Source of the DNA: JBCAWW01 sp039024315
Lineage (GTDB): Bacteria > Bacteroidota > Bacteroidia > J057
NCBI GenBank assembly: GCA_039024315.1
Contig: JBCCQN010000078.1
Span: forward strand, 1-32,448
Length of the DNA stretch: 32,448 bases
Direction of reading: 5' to 3'
Made by a program: the position numbers and the translations under genes. The notes beneath the pieces were generated by a model. The model saw nothing but the letters and a program-made list of their open reading frames with translations. It was not told the DNA's origin and did not search any database. Positions 26,676 through 32,448 of this stretch are shown here, in pieces (position 1 is the first letter of the stretch; each line of letters begins with the position of its first letter).

Positions 26676-26909
26676 AATCACTAACTATCAGCCCAGTAGA
26701 TATAGATCTACTAGTATCCTAAAGCGATTGCTCGACGGAACAATGGGTTTGACCCTTCTGGCAAAGGCGGGATCCAGAAATGGTCGGACAAAATGTTGTT
26801 TTGAAAAAGTATTGTGTATTCGTGCAATTGCAAAGTATAAATCTCTTCCTATTTCTCCAAAGAAAATGGTGAAATATTTAGAAAACGGTACTAATTTCTG
26901 GGTAAACGG

Positions 26910-27512
26910 TCACTCTTCCCACTCTATGATCCATTCTTCGGGCCTCGTCCAGCGCGGATCTCTAAAATCTTCAATCAAATTCCCGATCATTTCGGCTTCC
27001 TCAGCCGTGAGGGCAGCACCAAATTCTACGCAATAAAACTCATCACAGAAGCATAAAGGACCGCCTTGGTAGCCCAATGCCTTGCCAAAGCCAAAAGGCA
27101 TGGAGCCAATCGTTCGCCTGGAAGGCCGATCAGCAAGAAAGCCCCAATATTGTAGATTGTTATAAGGAAAGTTCTGGTTGTGGAAACTAGAATCGTTACG
27201 CATGCGAAAAAAGATCACTCGGCCAAGCGCTTTGTCAAAGCCCAAAATCTCCCTACCATTATGTAACCAGAAGAAAGTCCTCAGGTAATGCCAAGCCAAA
27301 TAGGCAAAAAATCCTAAGGTCAAAGCGGCATACCAATACTCACTGATCATCCTGACACTAATCGCACAAAGTCCTACTGCCAGCAAACAGAGCAGTAACA
27401 TTAGATATTTGAGGAGCGGCTTGTGAGGCGCCTTGATTTGAAGGATAAATTGCGAATCTGCATCAAACTGCAACGCATAGTTCCCTTCTATATCGAGCAT
27501 TTTCCACTTCAT
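26910..27512 (-). CDS. Two-helix membrane protein of the sigma-factor operon (200 aa)
   Basis: The N-terminal 30 residues are a short beta-like segment (YALQFDADSQFILQI). Two hydrophobic helices follow (about 33-52 LLKYLMLLLCLLAVGLCAIS and about 60-80 WYAALTLGFFAYLAWHYL). The rest, about 85-200, is soluble with strands (GREILGFDKALGRVIFFRM) and an acidic Trp-rich tail (RWTRPEEWIIEWEE). This is the arrangement of small membrane proteins with a PH-like cytosolic part, but the match is only by shape. Its ATG follows the stop of the anti-sigma-like gene without any gap (TAGATG), so the two are translated together. It may take part in the same signalling unit. Function unknown. Confidence 0.82.
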   Translation of the reverse strand: MKWKMLDIEGNYALQFDADSQFILQIKAPHKPLLKYLMLLLCLLAVGLCAISVRMISEYWYAALTLGFFAYLAWHYLRTFFWLHNGREILGFDKALGRVIFFRMRNDSSFHNQNFPYNNLQYWGFLADRPSRRTIGSMPFGFGKALGYQGGPLCFCDEFYCVEFGAALTAEEAEMIGNLIEDFRDPRWTRPEEWIIEWEE

Positions 27513-28256
27513 CTACAACTGATCTAATAGTTCGTTAGCCTTGGTTTTGAGGGTAACATCACGGCTTTCATCCAATATTTGTTGTAGGTAGGATTTGGCA
27601 GTGTCTATTTGATTGCGCTTTAAAGCCGTCAAAGCCGAAAACCATCTGCCCTGATGAACAAGCGGGCTAGTAGGATCAATTTGCTCAAAAGCATCTGCCG
27701 CTAGCGACCATTGTTCCAGCTCCATATAACTCAAACCCATCCGCAACCATGCCGCTGGACGTCTTTGAAAAGTGCTATCTCCGAGTAGCGCCTGAAGATC
27801 ACTGACCGCTGTTTCGAATTCACCCTGATCCATTTTGAGACTGATGGCCTCCAAAGCATCTTCCGCATCTCCTCGCACATTGAGCGGAGGCATCTGATAG
27901 TTTTGTGCATATAATTGATCTGGGCTGAGACTCGGGTTGACGAGTCGATTACCGATAAGTACTGCAACTAACAGAACTACTGCTGCCGCGACGGCATACA
28001 GCCAACGCTTACTGCCCAGGGGTTTTACCACCGCCTCTGATGATTTTTCGGCTAGGTATCGCTCGCGAAACTGTGATTTTAAGCGTTCCTCGGCGTAGAG
28101 GTCTATTGCCTCCCTAGCCTCCCTAAAATCCGCAAGGTTCTTGGCCAAATCCTCTTCTTGCGCTACCCTAGTTTCAAAGTCTGCCCGTTCTGCCTCGGAC
28201 ATTTTTTGGCTGAGATAGCGTTCGATTAGGTCTATATGAGTATCAGGTATTTCCAT
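27513..28256 (-). CDS. Anti-sigma-like transmembrane protein with TPR-type periplasmic domain (247 aa)
   Basis: Residues 1-75 are helical and charged (DLIERYLSQKMSEAERADFE), like the sigma-binding zinc-less anti-sigma domains of Bacteroidota. One membrane helix follows at about 84-103 (WLYAVAAAVVLLVAVLIGN). The periplasmic part, about 105-247, has TPR-like repeats (AWLRMGLSYMELEQWSLAADAFEQI, ALKRNQIDTAKSYLQQIL). The gene starts 4 bases after the ECF sigma gene and is joined without gap to the next gene. Order and topology support a membrane anti-sigma factor sensing an envelope signal through the TPR region. There is no HxxxCxxC zinc motif. Anti-sigma activity is inferred from position and layout. 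Confidence 0.82.
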   Translation of the reverse strand: MEIPDTHIDLIERYLSQKMSEAERADFETRVAQEEDLAKNLADFREAREAIDLYAEERLKSQFRERYLAEKSSEAVVKPLGSKRWLYAVAAAVVLLVAVLIGNRLVNPSLSPDQLYAQNYQMPPLNVRGDAEDALEAISLKMDQGEFETAVSDLQALLGDSTFQRRPAAWLRMGLSYMELEQWSLAADAFEQIDPTSPLVHQGRWFSALTALKRNQIDTAKSYLQQILDESRDVTLKTKANELLDQL

Positions 28257-28260
28257 AAGT

Positions 28261-28815
28261 TTACGACTGTCCGACGATTTTCATCAATTGCTTCATACAA
28301 CGGTGCCTAAGGCTCCCAGCGGTATTGGCGTTTTTTGCACCCACCAATTCGGCGATCTCCGCCATGTCTTCATATCCCCAATAGTAGCGGTACATCAAGA
28401 TCTCTCGACATACTTCACCTAATTGATTCATAAAACCCATCAGGCGATCAAAAGCTTCCTGGGTAAACATTTTGCGTTCTATCCCAGGCTCTTGGTCTGC
28501 TACTTCTGGATATTCAGAAGTGGTCGTCAATCCATGAGTCGTCTTTTTGCGAGTCTGATCAACACATCGGCGAGAAAAAATGGTAAAAAGATAGGTAGAC
28601 AGCTTACTCTCCCCTCTAAACTTATCGGCCAAAATCTGTTTTCGCAGTCCTAATACTGCATCGGAGAAGGCATCTATGGCAGCATCTTCGCCTAAGCCAT
28701 ATTTACCCATTCCGTGTCCTACTAATCCTTTATGAGCGGTGAACAAGTGATTGACACATCGTTCTTGCTCCCTTCCTCCGGCACGGATCCCTTGTATGAT
28801 TTCCTCGTCAGTCAT
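28261..28815 (-). CDS. ECF-type RNA polymerase sigma factor (184 aa)
   Basis: The start at 28815 gives MTDEEIIQGIRAGG, the usual opening of Bacteroidota ECF factors. An in-frame ATG eight codons earlier (MGSLYWSI) fits less well. Region 2 is at about 22-95 (HKGLVGHGMGKYG ... AAIDAFSDAVLGL ... FRGESKLSTYLFTIFSRRCVD). Region 4 is at about 125-180 (LGEVCREILMYRYYWGYEDM ... AELVGAKNANTAGSLRHRC), a helix-turn-helix that would contact the -35 element. The linker contains TTTSEYPEVADQEPG. It heads a three-gene operon with an anti-sigma-like partner 4 bases downstream. Its targets are unknown; the Rhs cassette on the same strand and the divergent SUMF1/type IX pair are the obvious candidates. Confidence 0.92.
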   Translation of the reverse strand: MTDEEIIQGIRAGGREQERCVNHLFTAHKGLVGHGMGKYGLGEDAAIDAFSDAVLGLRKQILADKFRGESKLSTYLFTIFSRRCVDQTRKKTTHGLTTTSEYPEVADQEPGIERKMFTQEAFDRLMGFMNQLGEVCREILMYRYYWGYEDMAEIAELVGAKNANTAGSLRHRCMKQLMKIVGQS

Positions 28816-28927
28816 GATGCTCCAATATAGTGAGCCCACAAAAAAAATCCCACCAAGTGTTGATTCAAGCTTATCAGTCCACGACTAAAGGGGCAAAAGA
28901 TATTCGTCAACTCTAAAAAAAACGATT
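28816..28927. promoter_or_regulatory. Divergent intergenic region between the sigma-factor operon and the SUMF1 gene
   Basis: This 112-base gap must hold the promoters of both transcripts. It has A/T tracts near each end (28840-28848 and 28915-28922). On the minus strand TATCTTTTG lies near its middle, one base off the TAnnTTTG consensus. No exact consensus box or strong inverted repeat is visible. Shared control of both directions is possible because the gap is short. Confidence 0.4.
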
Positions 28928-30415
28928 ATGTACAAGACGCTCTACTTATTTATCGCCTTACTTGCTTGCCTAGCTTCCCTAAGAGGAAATAACATCCAAA
29001 TCGACAATGTGAGTCTTGCTTCGCAGAACACTGCTCAGGACTTTTACATGATTCAATTTGACCTTTCTTGGGACAATTCTTGGCGTACCTCCACTTTTGA
29101 AAGTAATTGGGATGCTGCGTGGGTATTTGTCAAGTACACCGTCAAGGACCAACAAAACTGGCAGCATGCTGACCTCCACTATGTCAATGGTACTAGCGAC
29201 GGGCATAACGTACCGGGTAATGCAGTCATCCGCACCATGAACAACACTTACAATACCGCAGATGGCGTGGGTGTCATGATTTATCGGGCCACGGATGGGA
29301 TAGGCGACATTAGCTTCCCAAGCGTGCAAATCCGCTGGGATTATGGGGACGATGGTATCGGAGATGATGACATCATCGAGATTTCTGTTCACGCTATCGA
29401 GATGGTTTATGTGCCTCAAGGCCCCTTTTATGTGGGAGACGGAGAAGGAGATTTTGGCCAATTTGAGGCGGGTAATTCTGGACAGCCTTTTCTAATTTCT
29501 TCAGAAAATGCACTCACTTTGGGCGGTACCAATATCAATAACCTCAGTAATAATGACGCCATCAACATGCTCAATGCTGATGATTTTGATTACAGTACCA
29601 CTCGTACCCTACCAGCAGGCTATCCTAAAGGATTTGATGCTTTTTACTGTATGAAATATGAGACCAGTCAAGAGCAATATGCGGCTTTCCTAACTCAAAT
29701 CACTTCAGATCAGCGTAACCCTCGCTCAGGTCCTTTTTATGTCAATGCGACCAATGTCTTCCCCATTCGCGACGGTAATTATTATGCTGATGCGGAATTT
29801 CCCCATCGCCCCATGCATTACGTTAGCTGGGCCGACATTTCCGCTTATTTAGACTGGTCGGGCCTACGTCCTATGAGTGAACTAGAGTATGAAAAAGCCT
29901 GTCGCGGACCTCGCGATGCAGTTAATGGTGAATTCGCTTGGGGCAATGCTTCTTGGTACATTCCAGATGGATATTACACCTATGATGGTAGTGGAGCAGA
30001 TGAGATAATCACCTCTGGGCTAGGGACCAATACCGGTAACGCCAATACCACTTCACAATATAGCGGCAGTACCGATCCTGTGCGTTGTGGTATTTTTGCT
30101 GCTAGTGCCGAAAACAAAACTCGTCAGGAGACTGGCGCTACCTACTGGGGCATCATGGAGATGTCAGGTAACTGTTATGAACTCGTAATTTCAGTAGGCA
30201 ATGGCAATACCAGAGATTTTGATGGTCGCCACGGCGACGGAGGCCTCCAAAGTAGCGGAGCAGCCAGTTTTTCCTTGCTGCAAGATTGGGCCTTTGTCAG
30301 CGGGATTGGGGTAGGATTTCGCAATAGTGAAATCAGTACTCGCTATGGCGCTAATTATAATGACGATGCACGTCAACATTGGCATGGCATCCGTGGCGTT
30401 CGTTCGGCTAACTAA
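28928..30415 (+). CDS. Secreted SUMF1 / formylglycine-generating-enzyme-like protein (495 aa)
   Basis: Signal peptide 1-20 (MYKTLYLFIALLACLASLRG). Residues 21-155 are a beta-rich N-terminal domain (IQIDNVSLASQN, FDLSWDNSWRTS) seen before SUMF1 domains in Bacteroidota. The SUMF1 fold starts at IEMVYVPQGPFYVGD (about 158) and includes FYCMKYETSQEQYAAFL, RPMHYVSWADISAYLDWSGL, RPMSELEYEKACRG, MEMSGNCYELVISVGN and HGIRGVRS. The paired catalytic Cys of true formylglycine-generating enzyme are not evident, so a structural or binding role is likelier than modification. It has no type IX sorting domain. It is 8 bases upstream of a type IX cargo gene, so the two are one operon. Bacteroidota gliding proteins such as GldK share this domain, but length and N-terminus here differ. 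Confidence 0.88.
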   Translation: MYKTLYLFIALLACLASLRGNNIQIDNVSLASQNTAQDFYMIQFDLSWDNSWRTSTFESNWDAAWVFVKYTVKDQQNWQHADLHYVNGTSDGHNVPGNAVIRTMNNTYNTADGVGVMIYRATDGIGDISFPSVQIRWDYGDDGIGDDDIIEISVHAIEMVYVPQGPFYVGDGEGDFGQFEAGNSGQPFLISSENALTLGGTNINNLSNNDAINMLNADDFDYSTTRTLPAGYPKGFDAFYCMKYETSQEQYAAFLTQITSDQRNPRSGPFYVNATNVFPIRDGNYYADAEFPHRPMHYVSWADISAYLDWSGLRPMSELEYEKACRGPRDAVNGEFAWGNASWYIPDGYYTYDGSGADEIITSGLGTNTGNANTTSQYSGSTDPVRCGIFAASAENKTRQETGATYWGIMEMSGNCYELVISVGNGNTRDFDGRHGDGGLQSSGAASFSLLQDWAFVSGIGVGFRNSEISTRYGANYNDDARQHWHGIRGVRSAN

Positions 30416-30423
30416 TCTGAGCA

Positions 30424-31455
30424 ATGATGAAAGCATGGATCAGCTTATTACTAATGAGTCCCTTGTTTTTATGGGCCCAAAACAACCCCATATTTCAAGG
30501 AGGTAATGATGACGGTGCCACGGAAACGCGAACGGAGACTACGGCTCAAAACACTATATTTTCAGGCGCTAATGAGGACGGTTATAGCCAAGCTAGAGCT
30601 GTGGTATCTTCCAATTCGGGGATCCACCTGGGGGGCAGTGGGGATGGATATAGCGTTCGGCGAATGAGCCGGCCCGACAACAATCGCATCTTCAATGGAG
30701 GTATAGATGATGGCTATCATAGTGTACGCTTGAGCACAAAGGGCAACAATCCTATCTACGCAGGCGGAGCGGGAGATGGTTTTGATCACTACTTCGTGGA
30801 ACGCTTATCTCACAACCCTATTTTTGCCGGAGGAAGTGATGATGGTTACGATCAGTTTCGTTTGGTGGGCATTCCTCCTTCGGTGAACCCAAACCTCCCG
30901 GTAGAGATCCTCAATTTCGAAGCCTGGTGGGAAGGAGAGCAGGTAGCGCTTTATTGGGTTACGGCTGGCGAAGACAATCTAAACTACTATGAAGTGGAGC
31001 GGAGTACCGATGCCAAGCTGTTTAGTCCCATCGTTCGGCGAGCAGCCGAAGGTAATCCCCAAAGCCTCCAAGAATATGAAGACCTTGATCTTGAACCACT
31101 CTTTGGCCGCACTTATTACCGCCTCAAGGCAGTGGATCTAGATGGTAGTCTTACTTATTCACCCATCGTGAGTCTGAAGCGAGACCCACAAGCAAATTGG
31201 GAGATGAGCGTTTTTCCAAATCCTACCAAGGATAAGCTAGAACTGCGCATCAATGCCAATATGGAACAACAGGCTACGATTATCCTTACTGACCTTTTAG
31301 GTCGCAGACTGAGCGTTCCCCGCAGGGTGAATCAAACTCAGCATCAACTAAATGCAGAAATTGACCTCAGTCAACTGCCCAGCGGAATCTATGTATTATC
31401 GGTTTGGCTAGAGGGAACAGAGGTAGTTTTAAGCGAAAAGGTCTACAAACAATAA
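30424..31455 (+). CDS. Type IX secretion cargo protein with six GG-DDGY repeats (343 aa)
   Basis: Signal peptide 1-19 (MMKAWISLLLMSPLFLWAQ). Residues 20-147 hold six repeats of about 20-23 residues on the plan N-P-I-F-x-GG-x-DDGY-x(3)-R: NNPIFQGGNDDG, NTIFSGANEDGY, SGIHLGGSGDGY, NRIFNGGIDDGY, NPIYAGGAGDGF, NPIFAGGSDDGY. About 159-240 is a fibronectin-like stretch (PVEILNFEAWWEGEQVALYW ... YYEVERSTD). The C-terminal 80 residues are a type A sorting domain: SVFPNPTKDKLELRI, ILTDLLGRRL, LPSGIYVLSVW. It would be exported by the type IX system and attached at or released from the cell surface. The gene shares a transcript with the SUMF1-like gene 8 bases upstream. Acidic DG-rich repeats hint at calcium binding, as inference. 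Confidence 0.9.
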   Translation: MMKAWISLLLMSPLFLWAQNNPIFQGGNDDGATETRTETTAQNTIFSGANEDGYSQARAVVSSNSGIHLGGSGDGYSVRRMSRPDNNRIFNGGIDDGYHSVRLSTKGNNPIYAGGAGDGFDHYFVERLSHNPIFAGGSDDGYDQFRLVGIPPSVNPNLPVEILNFEAWWEGEQVALYWVTAGEDNLNYYEVERSTDAKLFSPIVRRAAEGNPQSLQEYEDLDLEPLFGRTYYRLKAVDLDGSLTYSPIVSLKRDPQANWEMSVFPNPTKDKLELRINANMEQQATIILTDLLGRRLSVPRRVNQTQHQLNAEIDLSQLPSGIYVLSVWLEGTEVVLSEKVYKQ

Positions 31456-31461
31456 TTTCGC

Positions 31462-31514
31462 TGTAGGTACGGCATGGATGCCGTACCTACACATTGTGTC
31501 GGGCCGTACCTACA
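31462..31514. repeat. 13-bp hairpin with a third copy of one arm
   Basis: Arms 31462-31474 (TGTAGGTACGGCA) and 31479-31491 form a perfect 13-bp stem with a 4-base loop. 12 bases of the right arm recur at 31503-31514 (GCCGTACCTACA), so the left arm can pair with either copy, and the second pairing is followed by TTTTCT. It lies 6 bases past the stop of the type IX cargo gene. It may be a terminator or a dispersed repeat. Confidence 0.7.
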
Positions 31515-31537
31515 TTTTCTGTAAATTCCCCATACCT

Positions 31538-32448
31538 ATGAAGTGCTATTGGGGAATTGCTTGCTTGCTCTTGCTTTGCAGAACGCTCAATCTTGAGGCC
31601 CAAGGGCCGAGCGATTCACTGCAAATGGTCCAATGGTATCAGGAGGGGGTCGCCCTCAAACGCATACAAAAATTTGATAGCGCTCGCATCTATTTTGATC
31701 GGGTCCATGCCATTGCCTTGCCCAATCAGTACTGGCTGCACTACTTCAAAGTCGAGAAGCAATACGCACGCTTCTTGCGAGATATTGATTATCAGCCATT
31801 TGAGGCGATTGAGAAACTGGATAGTCTCATTCCACTTGCTGAGCAACGCTTAGGACCCAAGGCGGTGGAAACGGGAGAGCTGTACGAAGTTAGAGCCAAC
31901 ACTTACAATTTAGCAGGCCAATACGCCCTCGCTTTTCAGGATTATTTGCAAAGCCTGAGTATCCGCCGCGAAGTCTTTGGTAATACCCATCAACGTGTCG
32001 CCGCTAGCTATCTCAATCTAGGGCCTCTTTTTCTCAGTCATCAGCAACCAGAGAAGGCCATTCGCTATGCGCAGCTGGGGATAGATATCTTAAAGCAGGA
32101 AAAGCGTTACCCTGTATCCTTTCTCTCCAATGCCTACACTTGGCAAGGAGTCGCTTACGATAAACTGGGGCAATACGAGGCATCAGAAACTTCCTACAAT
32201 CAGGCCTACCAAATACTGGCCGAAAACAAATTGCTGGAAAGAAGTGCTACTTTTAGCCTCTACCTCCACCAAACACGCTTGGCCATTCATCAACAAGAGT
32301 ACGAGCAGGCCCAACAATATTTAGAACGAGCCCAAGCCTTTGCCAAACGTAACCTTAAAGCAGAAGACCACCATCTCAATCGCATGTATATCATGGAGGC
32401 GGAGTTGGCAATGGCGCAACAAGAGTATCAAAGGGCAGAAAATGCCGC
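31538..32448 (+). CDS. Secreted TPR protein, cut by the right edge (303 codons visible)
   Basis: The ATG at 31538-31540 opens a frame that stays open to the window end. The N-terminus MKCYWGIACLLLLCRTLNLEAQ is a signal peptide. From about 35 onward the protein is all helical with TPR units: YNLAGQYALAFQDYLQSLS, VAASYLNLGPLFLSHQQPEK, NAYTWQGVAYDKLGQYEASE, LAIHQQEYEQAQQYLERAQ. The SIRREVFGNTHQRVAASYLN style is common in Bacteroidota TPR proteins that end in a CHAT protease-like domain or in a histidine kinase. Which applies here is hidden beyond the edge. It lies 83 bases after the type IX cargo gene, with the repeat hairpin between, so it may be a separate transcript. Confidence 0.85.
   Translation, partial: MKCYWGIACLLLLCRTLNLEAQGPSDSLQMVQWYQEGVALKRIQKFDSARIYFDRVHAIALPNQYWLHYFKVEKQYARFLRDIDYQPFEAIEKLDSLIPLAEQRLGPKAVETGELYEVRANTYNLAGQYALAFQDYLQSLSIRREVFGNTHQRVAASYLNLGPLFLSHQQPEKAIRYAQLGIDILKQEKRYPVSFLSNAYTWQGVAYDKLGQYEASETSYNQAYQILAENKLLERSATFSLYLHQTRLAIHQQEYEQAQQYLERAQAFAKRNLKAEDHHLNRMYIMEAELAMAQQEYQRAENA

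Larger units (their letters stand above)
26597..26909. other. 313-base gap between the regulatory operon and the Rhs cassette
   Basis: No gene is visible here. The short open frames do not carry signal or domain-like sequence. The gap holds the candidate promoter and leader hairpin of the cassette (described separately) and an AGTAGAT/ATCTACT inverted repeat at 26695-26712. No clear terminator follows the gene ending at 26910, so read-through from the sigma-factor operon into the cassette is possible. Confidence 0.6.

Noticed and set aside
26728..27036. 102-codon plus-strand open frame in the gap before the cassette
   Set aside because: It runs into the antisense of the gene at 26910-27512 and has no domain-like or signal sequence.
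28979..29461. 160-codon open frame on the minus strand
   Set aside because: It lies wholly inside the SUMF1-like gene in antisense, has no signal or domain-like sequence, and the plus-strand frame carries clear SUMF1 motifs.
28928..30415. GldK/GldJ gliding lipoprotein
   Set aside because: It shares only the SUMF1 domain. It lacks a lipobox Cys and the gldL/M/N genes are not next to it.

Overview
The window looks like a chromosomal segment of a Bacteroidota bacterium, most likely Saprospiraceae (Saprospira-like). Three things point there: Sec signal peptides ending in AQ or LNAQ, a type IX secretion C-terminal sorting domain at 30424-31455, and giant two-gene Rhs/YD proteins of the type seen in gliding Bacteroidota. 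The taxonomic call is from memory of such families, not from a search.

Left part (1-2451): the 3' end of a cut-off gene, a conserved hypothetical gene on the minus strand (396-1517), a 68-residue membrane protein (1782-1988), and intergenic DNA with inverted repeats and two diverged copies of a 90-base coding-like fragment. The minus-strand block that follows ends at a strong hairpin (2379-2411).

Central part (2452-26596): nine consecutive minus-strand genes, with gaps of 37 bases or less or short overlaps, probably one transcript of about 24 kb. In order of transcription they encode an outer-membrane beta-barrel protein with an Ig-like front and coiled coil, a leucine-rich-repeat secreted protein, a fibronectin-like secreted protein, a Skp/OmpH-like membrane-anchored chaperone, a lipoprotein, a 2253-residue Rhs-shell protein, a small LolA-like periplasmic protein, a 3275-residue Rhs protein ending in a predicted serine lipase domain, and a small lipoprotein whose start overlaps the lipase gene's stop. 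I read this as a self-contained polymorphic-toxin export and display cassette: two Rhs shell proteins, a C-terminal lipase toxin, a likely immunity lipoprotein, and envelope helpers. There is no PAAR, VgrG or type IX sorting signal in it.

Right part (26597-32448): a 313-base gap holding a candidate promoter for the cassette. Next comes a minus-strand operon of an ECF sigma factor, a TPR-bearing anti-sigma-like membrane protein and a two-helix membrane protein. Transcribed away from it on the plus strand are a formylglycine-generating-enzyme-like (SUMF1) secreted protein, a type IX cargo protein with six GG-DDGY repeats, and a TPR protein that runs off the right edge.
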